From an uncultured bacterium (GTDB lineage: Bacteria > Cyanobacteriota > Vampirovibrionia > Gastranaerophilales > Gastranaerophilaceae), in contig CASFGO010000028.1 in assembly GCA_949294335.1 (NCBI GenBank), forward strand, positions 1-64,000: a stretch of DNA of 64,000 nt. The letters are read 5' to 3'. Numbering within the stretch: the first letter of the stretch is position 1; every line of letters starts with the position of its first letter. Below are positions 17,814 to 26,029 of this stretch, piece after piece. A program made the translations under genes and the position numbers. The notes under the pieces are model-generated. The model saw nothing but the letters and a program-made list of their open reading frames with translations, was not told the origin of the DNA and made no database searches.

Positions 17814-19463
17814 ATGTTTGAAAAAAATATAGAGAAATTAAGTAATATCAAATTAAAAGAGAGACTAAAATCAATTCCTATTACTGATTGTACAAGCGAT
17901 ATTGCATTTGTACAAACTCTTAATGGTAATATTGTATTCCTAAAAGGTGAAATCCCAACAGAAGACACAATTGACCCAATTGGATATGCAAAATCTTTAG
18001 TAACTTCTGATATGAAAACTTTTTCGAACAATGACATTATTGCAAGTGTTGGATTTGGAGTAGGTTATATTATTGACGAATTATACAATTTAACTAAAGC
18101 AAAAATTGTAATATATGAACCTGATTCTAAATATCTTAGATTTATTTTTGAAACTGTTGATTTAACACAATTTTTATCTGATAAACGTATTTTTATATCC
18201 GATAATATGGATGAATGTATTGAATTTATTCTTAATAATTATCTTAATGATGACAAATTAGAATTTGCAATATCAAGAGTCTTATCAATATTTTATAAAG
18301 ATGATATTGAAGCGTTTACTGCTAATTTATATTCAAGACTTAAAAGCAAAATTGTTGATATTAATACAATTAAAACATTATCTAAAATTTGGGTTAATAA
18401 TGTTATTAACTTTATAAATTTAGATAAAAAATTCTACACTCTTGAAAATTTCAAATGGAAATATGGAGACAAAAATGCACTTATATTAGGTGCGGGACCA
18501 TCCTTAAAAGACAACATTGATACTATTAAAAATAATAGAAATAAATTTGTAATATTTGCAGTTAACAAAGCATTAAAAATATTAGAAGAAAACGACATAA
18601 TTCCAGATTTTGCTGTATTTGCGGATGCAAGATATGTAAAACAAACATACAATCTATCAGAAGAATTTACATCTAAATTAAACATTATTGTTGACTGGAA
18701 AGCTGAAGCTGCTATTTCAGAATTTAAATCAAATAGCACAATTGTATATTTTTCAGATAATGAACTATTTATTAAAAAATATGCTCCAGAATTAAAATTA
18801 CAATTACATCCAGCAGAACAAACAACTACACTCATTGCTCTAATGAGTGCAAATTATATGGATTTTGAAAAAATATACTTCTGTGGAGTTGATTTAGCCT
18901 TTAAAGAAAATCAACCATACTGCAATGATAATAAAATTGAAATTCAAAATAGTGCCACAATAATAGATAAAGCTGAAAAACATATTATAGAAGTTCCATC
19001 CATTAATGGAAGTATGGTTCAAACAAGAGAAGATTATTCTGTATTCATTAAATCTTTTGAAACAATTATAAAAACTAAAGGATTAAAAAATTTATATAAT
19101 ATAACAGATTTTGGCGCATATATTGAAGGTATGAACTATACAACCTTTGATAATATAAACATATATGGTTCCAAACCTGATATTAATGAATATATAAAAT
19201 CAATTCCTGCTTCAAACATTAATTTAAAATCTTGTCTAGCAAAAGAAAAAGAAATATTGATTAATATAAATAATAATATATTAGGACATTCCCCAATCAA
19301 TTTGATTCTCAAAAAAATTATAGAAAATTCAACACTTTTAAATGAATATTTACAACTTGAATTAATGGAATACACAAGAAACGCAGATAGTCCAGAAGCT
19401 AAAGATGAATTTTTATCAAAATGTATTTTGGCAATAGACAAACTTCTTGCTATAATATACTAA
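17814..19463 (+). CDS. DUF115 / Maf motility accessory factor
   Basis: About 549 residues. The central domain (about 215-400) has ALILGAGPSLKDNI, FVIFAVNKALKIL, PDFAVFADARYVKQ and later FCGVDLAFKENQPYC, the DUF115 (MptE-like) fold. In flagellated bacteria these Maf proteins transfer nonulosonic acids to flagellin or are needed for motility; the name is shared with, but unrelated to, the nucleotide pyrophosphatase. Start taken as ATG 17814: the earlier in-frame ATG overlaps the -10 box. Flagellin genes are not in the window, so the flagellar link rests on family and on the motor operon. Confidence 0.82.
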   Translation: MFEKNIEKLSNIKLKERLKSIPITDCTSDIAFVQTLNGNIVFLKGEIPTEDTIDPIGYAKSLVTSDMKTFSNNDIIASVGFGVGYIIDELYNLTKAKIVIYEPDSKYLRFIFETVDLTQFLSDKRIFISDNMDECIEFILNNYLNDDKLEFAISRVLSIFYKDDIEAFTANLYSRLKSKIVDINTIKTLSKIWVNNVINFINLDKKFYTLENFKWKYGDKNALILGAGPSLKDNIDTIKNNRNKFVIFAVNKALKILEENDIIPDFAVFADARYVKQTYNLSEEFTSKLNIIVDWKAEAAISEFKSNSTIVYFSDNELFIKKYAPELKLQLHPAEQTTTLIALMSANYMDFEKIYFCGVDLAFKENQPYCNDNKIEIQNSATIIDKAEKHIIEVPSINGSMVQTREDYSVFIKSFETIIKTKGLKNLYNITDFGAYIEGMNYTTFDNINIYGSKPDINEYIKSIPASNINLKSCLAKEKEILININNNILGHSPINLILKKIIENSTLLNEYLQLELMEYTRNADSPEAKDEFLSKCILAIDKLLAIIY

Positions 19464-19489
19464 AATACACTAGATAGGAATTATAAATT

Positions 19490-21121
19490 ATGATAACGAC
19501 TCAAAATTTAACTGTCAGCTTTGGCTCGCAAGTTTTATTTAAAAATGTAAGTATTAAATTCACTCCAGGAAATTGTTATGGTTTAATTGGTGCTAATGGA
19601 GCAGGAAAAAGTACATTTTTAAAAGTATTATCAGGAGATATAGAGCCAACATCAGGAGAAGTTCATATTCAAAAAGGACAAAGAATAGCAGTATTAAAAC
19701 AAAACCATTTTGAGTTTGATGAATATCCCGTTATTGAAACAGTTATTATGGGGCATAAAGAATTGTATCAAGTAATGAAAGAAAAAGATGCTCTATATGC
19801 AAAACCTGATTTTAATGATGAAGATGGGATGAAAGTAGCAGAATTAGAAACAAGATTTGCAGAATTAGACGGTTGGCAAGCTGATTCAATGGCAGCATCT
19901 TTATTATCAGAATTAGGAATAGATGATTCATTACATTATTCTTTAATGAGTGAGTTATCAGGAAGTGAAAAAGTTCGTGTACTACTAGCTCAAGCTTTAT
20001 TTGGAAATCCTGATATCTTATTGTTAGACGAACCTACAAACCATTTAAGCTTAGAAACAATATCTTGGCTAGAAGAATTTTTAATCAACTTTCAAAACAC
20101 AGTTATAGTAGTTTCTCACGATAGAAAATTCTTAGATAATGTTTGTACTCATATTGCAGATATTGATTATAAAAATATTCAATTATATACAGGTAACTAT
20201 TCGTTCTGGTCACAAGCTAATATGTTGATACAAAAACAAAAAGAAGAACAGAATAAAAAGACCGAAGAAAAAATTGCAGAATTAAAAGCATTTATTGCAA
20301 GATTCAGTGCAAATGCATCAAAAGCAAAACAAGCAACATCGAGAAAAAATATGCTTGATAAGTTGTCTTTAGAAGAAATTATTCCATCATCCAGACAATA
20401 TCCTAGAATAAGATTTAATTATGTAAAAATTCCAGGTAAAGACGTCATAACAATTGATAGATTAAATAAATCTATTGATGGAAATTTATTAATAAAAAAT
20501 TTCAGTCTTGATGTTGTCCAAGGCGAAAAAATTGCATTCATATCGCAAGACCCATTAACAATTACAACATTATTCCAAATTTTAGAAGGAGAAATAGAGC
20601 CTGATTCAGGAAGTGCAACTTGGGGTGTTACTGCAACTCACTCATACTTCCCTAAAGATAATACAAAATACTTTGATAACGACTTAAATTTAATTCAGTG
20701 GTTAGCACAATTCTCTAAAGACCAACATATTAGCTATTTAAGAGGTTACTTAGGCAGAATGTTATTCTCTGGAGAAGAAAGTGAAAAGCTATCAAAAGTA
20801 TTATCAGGTGGAGAAAAAGTAAGATGCCTATTTGCTAAAATGATGGTAGAAGAAAATAATGTTCTTATATTCGATGAACCTACCAACCACTTAGACTTAG
20901 AATCAATTACAGCTTTAAATAATGCTTTAATCGATTATACAGGAACTATATTATTTACATCTCAAGATTACCAATTTATCCAAACAGTTGCAAATAGAAT
21001 AATTGAAATCACACCTAACGGTTGGATAAATGCTCAATGTAAATATGATGAATATTTAGCAAACCCAACATATCAAAAAAGAAGAAAAGAACTATATAGA
21101 GATTTAGTTAAAACAAAATAA
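19490..21121 (+). CDS. ABC-F family ATPase (YbiT-like)
   Basis: 543 residues: two ATP-binding cassettes with Walker A GANGAGKSTFL, signatures LSGSEKVRVLLA and LSGGEKVRCLFA, and Walker B LLLDEPTNHL and IFDEPTNHL, joined by a Lys/Glu-rich linker (about 245-285). There are no membrane helices. ABC-F proteins bind the ribosomal E site and free stalled ribosomes or alter antibiotic binding. The second cassette has a degenerate Walker A (ISQDPLTITTLF in place of GxxGxGKST), typical of the YbiT-like group. It follows DUF115 by 26 nt. Confidence 0.88.
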   Translation: MITTQNLTVSFGSQVLFKNVSIKFTPGNCYGLIGANGAGKSTFLKVLSGDIEPTSGEVHIQKGQRIAVLKQNHFEFDEYPVIETVIMGHKELYQVMKEKDALYAKPDFNDEDGMKVAELETRFAELDGWQADSMAASLLSELGIDDSLHYSLMSELSGSEKVRVLLAQALFGNPDILLLDEPTNHLSLETISWLEEFLINFQNTVIVVSHDRKFLDNVCTHIADIDYKNIQLYTGNYSFWSQANMLIQKQKEEQNKKTEEKIAELKAFIARFSANASKAKQATSRKNMLDKLSLEEIIPSSRQYPRIRFNYVKIPGKDVITIDRLNKSIDGNLLIKNFSLDVVQGEKIAFISQDPLTITTLFQILEGEIEPDSGSATWGVTATHSYFPKDNTKYFDNDLNLIQWLAQFSKDQHISYLRGYLGRMLFSGEESEKLSKVLSGGEKVRCLFAKMMVEENNVLIFDEPTNHLDLESITALNNALIDYTGTILFTSQDYQFIQTVANRIIEITPNGWINAQCKYDEYLANPTYQKRRKELYRDLVKTK

Positions 21122-21580
21122 TTATTTAGTTTTAGTTGCTTTATCTTTTTTATTAGAATAAGCATCTACACCTAAACCAATTAAACCTAAGACAGAACCA
21201 TATAATAATGCTCTTCTAAGCATTACTTTCGGCATTGATACATTCATTTCTTTTTGGATAAAATCCTTATATTTTTTTACTGTCATTCCTTTAATATTCA
21301 AAATACCTTTTATTGCTTCTTTTTTTTCTGAAAAACTATATCCCTTATATTCAGCTAGTGATTTTTTAATATTATTCTTTGTTGAATATACTGTTGCAAA
21401 ACCATCACCTAAGCCAGCACCAATTCCAAATATAATACCATTAGTTAAGCCTTTATGTTTTAAAATCACATTTGAAGTTTTAGTATTTGCTTCCAACTCT
21501 TGTTTAGAAACAGGTTTATTCTTATGTTGCTTAGCTGATACTACTGTAGATATTTTATTTTGTATTTCAAAAAATGACAT
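21122..21580 (-). CDS. Small membrane-associated protein of unknown family
   Basis: 152 residues, not recognised. Two hydrophobic Gly-rich segments are visible: GLTNGIIFGIGAGLGDGFA at about 45-63 and ALLYGSVLGLIGLGVDA at about 124-140, between Lys-rich amphipathic stretches. No signal peptide. It ends beside the ABC-F stop and sits just downstream of the small gene at 21758-22288, separated by that gene's terminator. Likely a membrane-inserting or membrane-tethered protein; function unknown. Confidence 0.6.
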   Translation of the reverse strand: MSFFEIQNKISTVVSAKQHKNKPVSKQELEANTKTSNVILKHKGLTNGIIFGIGAGLGDGFATVYSTKNNIKKSLAEYKGYSFSEKKEAIKGILNIKGMTVKKYKDFIQKEMNVSMPKVMLRRALLYGSVLGLIGLGVDAYSNKKDKATKTK

Positions 21581-21668
21581 AAACTAACCTTTTTATTTGA
21601 TAATAAACTAAAACATATAATAAATTTATTTTGCTAGTTATTAGGAAAATCTTTACAAAATAAAAAAA

Positions 21669-21685
21669 GCGGCAATAAATGCCGC
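21669..21685 (-). terminator. Terminator of the upstream sister gene
   Basis: GCGGCA-TTTAT-TGCCGC followed by T7 on the minus strand, about 75 nt after the stop at 21758. Confidence 0.9.
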
Positions 21686-21692
21686 AACTTTA

Positions 21693-21757
21693 ACCCAAAT
21701 CTTACTATCTTTTCCCTATTTCCCACAAAGGGACGCGACAGGAATTTAAAACAATTC
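21693..21757 (-). other. Conserved 3' UTR element, copy B
   Basis: Between stop and terminator the minus strand carries a hairpin (AGGAATT...AAATTCCT) and then GTGGGAAATAGGGAAA followed by GATAGTAAGAT. The same block occurs, almost base for base, behind the sister gene (copy A). CCC/GGG and TCCCT/AGGGA pairings (21713-21717 with 21729-21733) compete within it, as in a switch or protein-binding site. Confidence 0.5.
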
Positions 21758-22288
21758 CTATGCTGCGTACAATGCTTCCATAAATGCATCATAGAACTCA
21801 TATCCTAATGCATCAATTCCTTCTTCTGCTGAATCTGTAGCCATTGCTATATCTACATTACGACCTTCTGCAATTGCTTTATCTGTATAGAAATTTACAC
21901 CATCAGTATCAGCATCAGACATTTCTGCCATCTGAGTAGTTTCTTCAGGACGTTTTACACTACCAACTTTTGAAAGATTACCTAATGTTTCTACTGGTTT
22001 TTCTTGTATTAATTCATTTACTCTTGCTACATTTAATTCAGGATCATCAAGAAGAGCCATTAAATCTTCAACTGATACTTCATTCGCAACAGCATCTGCA
22101 TTTGTTTTTTGGAATGAATCACCTATTGGATTTGATGCTAAATCAGATTTAAACATTGCTTTAGCATTATTTGCAGCTTGAATTTCACCTTGAGTATCAA
22201 TTTTACCATTTACTGTTTCAGAATTTGCTATTCTTTTCATTTCATTTAAGAATGCATTTTTAAAACCGTTGATATCGAAGCTACCCAT
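21758..22288 (-). CDS. Small acidic protein, MGxFDING family, member 1
   Basis: 176 residues, unrecognised. It begins MGSFDINGFKNAF; the sister protein at 22551-22895 begins MGKFDINGVGG, and the rest barely aligns, which suggests that the N terminus is a sorting or secretion tag. Strongly acidic, with DLMALLDDPELNVARVNELI and an amphipathic end (YEFYDAFMEALYAA). No signal peptide or membrane helix. The ribosome site AAGGAGAA, the leader box at 22343-22359 and the 3' element are all shared with the sister. Confidence 0.7.
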   Translation of the reverse strand: MGSFDINGFKNAFLNEMKRIANSETVNGKIDTQGEIQAANNAKAMFKSDLASNPIGDSFQKTNADAVANEVSVEDLMALLDDPELNVARVNELIQEKPVETLGNLSKVGSVKRPEETTQMAEMSDADTDGVNFYTDKAIAEGRNVDIAMATDSAEEGIDALGYEFYDAFMEALYAA

Positions 22289-22342
22289 AATATATTCTCC
22301 TTTTAAATCCTAATTTCTAATTCTTAATTATTTATATCTTGT

Positions 22343-22359
22343 GTATATATAAAGTATAT
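22343..22359 (-). promoter_or_regulatory. Shared leader box, copy 2
   Basis: GTATATATAAAGTATAT (plus sense), 55 nt before the ATG. On the minus strand it is preceded by AAAAAGCAATTTTT, as in copy 3, and the following leader (AATTAGAAATTAGGATT) is also shared. Probably a promoter with an adjoining activator site. Confidence 0.5.
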
Positions 22360-22420
22360 ATAAGAATAAAAATTGCTTTTTTGTTTCTGTTTTGTTAAGA
22401 AATGTTTACAAACAAAAGAA

Positions 22421-22442
22421 AAGCGCCAGTATTACTGACGCT
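22421..22442 (-). terminator. Terminator of second sister gene
   Basis: AGCGTCAGT-AAT-ACTGGCGCT with a U-rich tail on the minus strand. One position pairs as U-G in this orientation but would be C-A in the other, which confirms that it serves the minus strand. Confidence 0.88.
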
Positions 22443-22451
22443 TAAAACTTT

Positions 22452-22543
22452 ATCTTACAATCTTTCCCTAATTTCCCACGGGCATGGCAATTGATAGAAA
22501 TGGCGTTATCCATCAATGCCATTAAATCTGCTTTAAGGGAAAG
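22452..22543 (-). other. Conserved 3' UTR element, copy A, with long-range stem
   Basis: An 8-bp stem, CTTTCCCT (22536-22543 on the minus strand) with AGGGAAAG (22462-22469), closes a 66-nt loop that contains a second long imperfect hairpin (GGCATTGAT...ATCAATTGCC). The 3' side holds GTGGGAAATTAGGGAAAG and ATTGTAAGAT, shared with copy B. It lies between the stop codon at 22551 and the terminator. Confidence 0.55.
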
Positions 22544-22550
22544 TTATATA

Positions 22551-22895
22551 TTATGCTTTTAGGTTTTCAAACATAAATCTTGCAAGATTCATATCTTCTT
22601 CAGAATATTCAACACCATATTCTGCACCTTCAGCTGCAAATGCCATAGTTTTTTCTAAAGGTTTAATAGATTCTGGTTTTGAAATTCCTGCCATTGCCCA
22701 CATTGCATCTAAATCTGATGAGTCAAAAACAGGTTTTGTTGCTGAGAATTTTACTGTGTCTAAACCAACTTCCATATCAGATGATGAATTAAAACCAAAA
22801 TCAAATGTTTTTTCTGCTTTATCAGCTTTTGTTGTACCATTTGTTCCAAATACTGGTGTTGAACCACCTACGCCATTGATGTCAAATTTGCCCAT
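22551..22895 (-). CDS. Small acidic protein, MGxFDING family, member 2
   Basis: 114 residues, unrecognised. Starts MGKFDINGVGGSTPVFGTNG, followed by a low-complexity Ser/Thr/Lys part and an acidic helical end (EYSEEDMNLARFMFENLKA). No signal peptide, membrane helix or Cys. It shares the first eight-residue tag, leader box, ribosome site and 3' element with member 1, so the pair arose by duplication in which only the tag and the non-coding parts stayed constant. Confidence 0.7.
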   Translation of the reverse strand: MGKFDINGVGGSTPVFGTNGTTKADKAEKTFDFGFNSSSDMEVGLDTVKFSATKPVFDSSDLDAMWAMAGISKPESIKPLEKTMAFAAEGAEYGVEYSEEDMNLARFMFENLKA

Positions 22896-22940
22896 GTTTA
22901 TTCTCCTTTTAATCCTAATTTCTAATTAATTATCTCTTAC

Positions 22941-22957
22941 GTATATATAAAGTATAT
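22941..22957 (-). promoter_or_regulatory. Shared leader box, copy 3
   Basis: GTATATATAAAGTATAT (plus sense), 46 nt before the ATG of member 2 and identical to copy 2, again preceded on the minus strand by AAAAAGCAATTTTT. Confidence 0.5.
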
Positions 22958-23048
22958 ATTATTTAAAAAATTGCTTTTTTGGTTTTATTTTTATTAACAT
23001 TAGTTTACAAAAGTATCAAAATTCAATATTCACAAGCATTCTTTTAGT

Positions 23049-23714
23049 ATGGATATTCAGAATTATAATCATACTAATTTCAAATCTTTAAATAATCCTG
23101 TTAAACCTTTTAAAATTAAAACGGGGAATGATGTTATATATTTTAAAGAAATTGATTATAATAAGCCTGCTAAAAATAAACTACTAAAAGAAATTTCAAC
23201 TTTCTTTTTAGATAATTTTGCTAATCAATCAGCTCATCCATTTTGGAAATTCTGCCGTAAACATACAAATACATTTGATAAAGCAATATATGATGATTAT
23301 ATCAATTGTACAATTAAAGACGTAAAAAGGAGATTAAAAAATCCTGATACAACCATTATGCTAGGAAGAAATAAGAAAAAGCAACTTACTGCGGCTATTA
23401 TTACAGAACCTTTGAATATTCCAAATGTTATCAAAGACGAAAATACTTTATACTTAGATTCTATTGCTATTAATAAAAAATATCGAAGAAATCGCATCGG
23501 AGAAACACTTCTAAATAAAGTAATTGATAGCAACAACAAATATTCTGATATGTTTCTTGTAGCATATTCTGAATCTGTACCTTTTTATAAAAAGTTAGGC
23601 TTTAAGCCACTAACTCCAAGACACTCAGGTCAAGCAAGAATAATTGAGAGGATGAAAGAGGACAGAATAGACTATCCTCAATATGCAGATTTTTTTAACA
23701 AAACCATTAGATAA
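23049..23714 (+). CDS. GNAT-fold acetyltransferase-like protein
   Basis: 221 residues. The acetyl-CoA-binding part is about 140-200: TLYLDSIAINKKYRRNRIGE then TLLNKVI, and SVPFYKKLGFKPL, the typical beta4, P-loop (here RRNRIG) and late FYxKxGF motifs. The first 40 residues (MDIQNYNHTNFKSLNNPVKPF) are polar and reminiscent of the short NFKS/PSFKG leader seen on other unknown proteins in this window. Substrate unknown. No ribosome site; a weak -10 (CATTCT) lies 6 nt before the ATG. Confidence 0.72.
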   Translation: MDIQNYNHTNFKSLNNPVKPFKIKTGNDVIYFKEIDYNKPAKNKLLKEISTFFLDNFANQSAHPFWKFCRKHTNTFDKAIYDDYINCTIKDVKRRLKNPDTTIMLGRNKKKQLTAAIITEPLNIPNVIKDENTLYLDSIAINKKYRRNRIGETLLNKVIDSNNKYSDMFLVAYSESVPFYKKLGFKPLTPRHSGQARIIERMKEDRIDYPQYADFFNKTIR

Positions 23715-23741
23715 AAAACAACCTAGATGGTTCAATAATAT

Positions 23742-25481
23742 TTAGTGTTTTAGAGCTTCTCTTACATGGCTTATTACATATTCAACAGCTTTTTCAGGAG
23801 CCATTTCTTCTTTTGAACCTGTTTCTCTTACAACAAATTCAACATTACCGTTTTGGATAGATTTACCAACAGTAATTCTAAATGGGAAGCCTATTAAATC
23901 AGCATCTTTGAATTTAACACCAGGTCTTTCATCTCTATCATCGATTACAGCTTCAATACCTGCAGCAAGTAATTTTTCATAAGCTTCTTGAGCTACCTTC
24001 ATTTGAAGTTCATCTTTTGTACTTACAGGAACTACTACAACATGGTATGGTGCGATAGAGATTGGCCATTTAATACCCCAATCATCATAATGAGCTTCAA
24101 CTGCAGCTGCAGCTGTTCTTGAAATACCAATACCATAACAACCCATGATATAAGGTTTTGCTTTGCCATCAACATCCATATAAACTGCATTCATTGGTTG
24201 AGAATATTTTGTTCCTAATTGGAAAATATTACCAACTTCAATACCTCTTGTAACTTTTAGAGGTTTACCACATTGAGGACAAAGTTCGCCAGCTTGAACA
24301 AGTCTTATATCTTCAAACTGAACTTCAGGTAACATATCAAGATTTACACCAACTTTGTGTTTATCATTTTCATTCGCGCCAATAACAAAGTTCTTTAATT
24401 CTTTAACTGTATTATCAGCAACAATTTTTACATCTTTCATTCCCATTGGTCCAATGAATCCAGCTTTTGCATTGAATCCATTTTTAATCATTAATTCTTC
24501 AATTTCCTCAGGGGTTGCAATTCTAATATCTATTGCACCTACTGCGTTCATTAATTTTGTTTCTTCAACTTGTTTATCACCTCTAATTAGAGCAATCACA
24601 GGTTCTTTATCTGCAATATAAACTAATGATTTACAAAGAACAGTAGGATCAACTCCTAAAAACGCACAAACTTCGTCTATTGTTTTCATATTAGGAGTAT
24701 CTACAACTTTGTATTCATTTAAACCGAATTCAGCCCCATCAATTTTAGCTGATGGAAGGTTAGATATTGCATGATTTGAGTTTGCTGCATAATCGCAATC
24801 ATCACAATAGAATACATCATTTTCACCTGCATCAGTATCAGTTATTACCATAAATTCGTGGCTAACACTTCCACCGATTGCACCTGAATCTGATTGAACC
24901 ATTTTTGTTGGTAATCCACAACGGTCAAATATTTTTTTGTATGCTTTTGCCATATTATCATATTCTTTTTCTAAATCTTCTTGAGAAGTTGAGAAAGAAT
25001 AAGCATCTTTCATAATAAATTCACGACCTCTTAGAAGTCCGAATCGAGGACGAACTTCATCTCTAAATTTTGATTGAATTTGATAAAGATTAACAGGTAA
25101 TTGTTTGTAAGATTTAAGTCCATCACGAGCGATTGCAGTAATAATTTCTTCGTGAGTTGGTCCAAGACACATTTCTCTATCGTGTCTATCTTTTAATCTC
25201 ATCAATTCACGACCGTAAACTTCCCATCTACCAGATTCTTCCCAAAGTTCTTTAGGTTGAACAAAAGGCATAAGAAGTTCTTGAGCACCTGCATTATCCA
25301 TTTCTTCTCTTACAATGTTCTCAACTTTTTTCAAAACTCTCCACATCAAAGGTAAATAATTATAAACACCTGATGTTAATTTTCTAATATATCCTGCTTT
25401 AACAAGAAACTTATGAGAAACAACTTCTGCATCAGAAGGAAATTCTCTAAGAGTTTGAACAAAAAGTTTTGACATTTTCAT
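23742..25481 (-). CDS. proS: Prolyl-tRNA synthetase (bacterial type)
   Basis: About 579 residues, the normal size for the form with an inserted editing domain. Class II motifs are visible: motif 1 region AGYIRKLTSGVYNYLPL, LMPFVQPKELWEESGRW, motif 2 region FRDEVRPRFGLLRGREFIMKD (here cited in part), and motif 3 MGCYGIGISRTAAAAVEAHYDD. The YbaK-like editing insert spans about 230-380 and removes mischarged Ala. The C-terminal anticodon domain is about 465-570. ATG 25481 has GAGG nine nt upstream; a TTG at 25487 is less likely. Confidence 0.96.
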   Translation of the reverse strand: MKMSKLFVQTLREFPSDAEVVSHKFLVKAGYIRKLTSGVYNYLPLMWRVLKKVENIVREEMDNAGAQELLMPFVQPKELWEESGRWEVYGRELMRLKDRHDREMCLGPTHEEIITAIARDGLKSYKQLPVNLYQIQSKFRDEVRPRFGLLRGREFIMKDAYSFSTSQEDLEKEYDNMAKAYKKIFDRCGLPTKMVQSDSGAIGGSVSHEFMVITDTDAGENDVFYCDDCDYAANSNHAISNLPSAKIDGAEFGLNEYKVVDTPNMKTIDEVCAFLGVDPTVLCKSLVYIADKEPVIALIRGDKQVEETKLMNAVGAIDIRIATPEEIEELMIKNGFNAKAGFIGPMGMKDVKIVADNTVKELKNFVIGANENDKHKVGVNLDMLPEVQFEDIRLVQAGELCPQCGKPLKVTRGIEVGNIFQLGTKYSQPMNAVYMDVDGKAKPYIMGCYGIGISRTAAAAVEAHYDDWGIKWPISIAPYHVVVVPVSTKDELQMKVAQEAYEKLLAAGIEAVIDDRDERPGVKFKDADLIGFPFRITVGKSIQNGNVEFVVRETGSKEEMAPEKAVEYVISHVREALKH

Positions 25482-25550
25482 ACGCAAAAATCCTCATACA
25501 ATGTATTTATGAGAAAATCATAACACAAAGAGATATATAGGGTAAAGTTA

Positions 25551-25871
25551 TTATCTTAAATCTAATAAACCATTAATTAAGTCTTGAACAATTTTTAGTT
25601 CTTTATCCTTTAAGATGTCAAGTTTTAAAGATATATCATTTTTTATTAAATTACTCTCATCTGAAAAATTAAATAAATCAGATTCTTTAACATTAAGAGC
25701 TTTAGCAATTTTCTCTAAAGTTTCAGCCGTCATAAAACGTCTACCGCATTCAATATTACTTAAATTTGGAGTATCAAGCCCAATTATCTCAGAAAGTTTT
25801 TCTTGAGTTAATTTTTTAGCTTTTCTGAATTGTTGAATCCTCTTGCCAAGTTTCTTTTTTAATGAATCCAT
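25551..25871 (-). CDS. XRE-family transcriptional regulator
   Basis: 106 residues. A helix-turn-helix covers 9-63: GKRIQQFRKAKKLTQEKLSE, IIGLDTPNLSNIECGRRFMTAE, TLEKIAKALNV. The C-terminal 40 residues are a Leu-rich helix likely used for dimerisation. The intergenic stretch between it and the glycosyltransferase gene holds overlapping TTAGCA palindromes, its probable operator, so it may repress itself and the glycosyltransferase pair. Confidence 0.88.
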   Translation of the reverse strand: MDSLKKKLGKRIQQFRKAKKLTQEKLSEIIGLDTPNLSNIECGRRFMTAETLEKIAKALNVKESDLFNFSDESNLIKNDISLKLDILKDKELKIVQDLINGLLDLR

Positions 25872-25953
25872 AATATACCTATCTTTTTAAAATCATAATA
25901 TCCACTTAGCAATAACAAAAGTAACTTATATATTAAATTTATCTTGCATAAAA

Positions 25954-25982
25954 TAGCATTTTGTGCTAATAAATAATTAGCA
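25954..25982. promoter_or_regulatory. Overlapping palindromic operator
   Basis: TAGCA-TTTTG-TGCTA (25954-25968) overlaps TGCTAAT-AAATA-ATTAGCA (25964-25982), giving three half-sites at even spacing. TTAGCAATA recurs at 25907-25915. The site lies between the divergent XRE and glycosyltransferase genes. Confidence 0.6.
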
Positions 25983-26029
25983 ATACCTAATTTACTATAT
26001 TTTATTTAATAAAATTTATCAAAATTACT

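Noticed and set aside
25488-25550. T-box leader before proS
   Set aside because: The gap to the neighbouring gene is about 60 nt and contains no T-box sequence or antiterminator.
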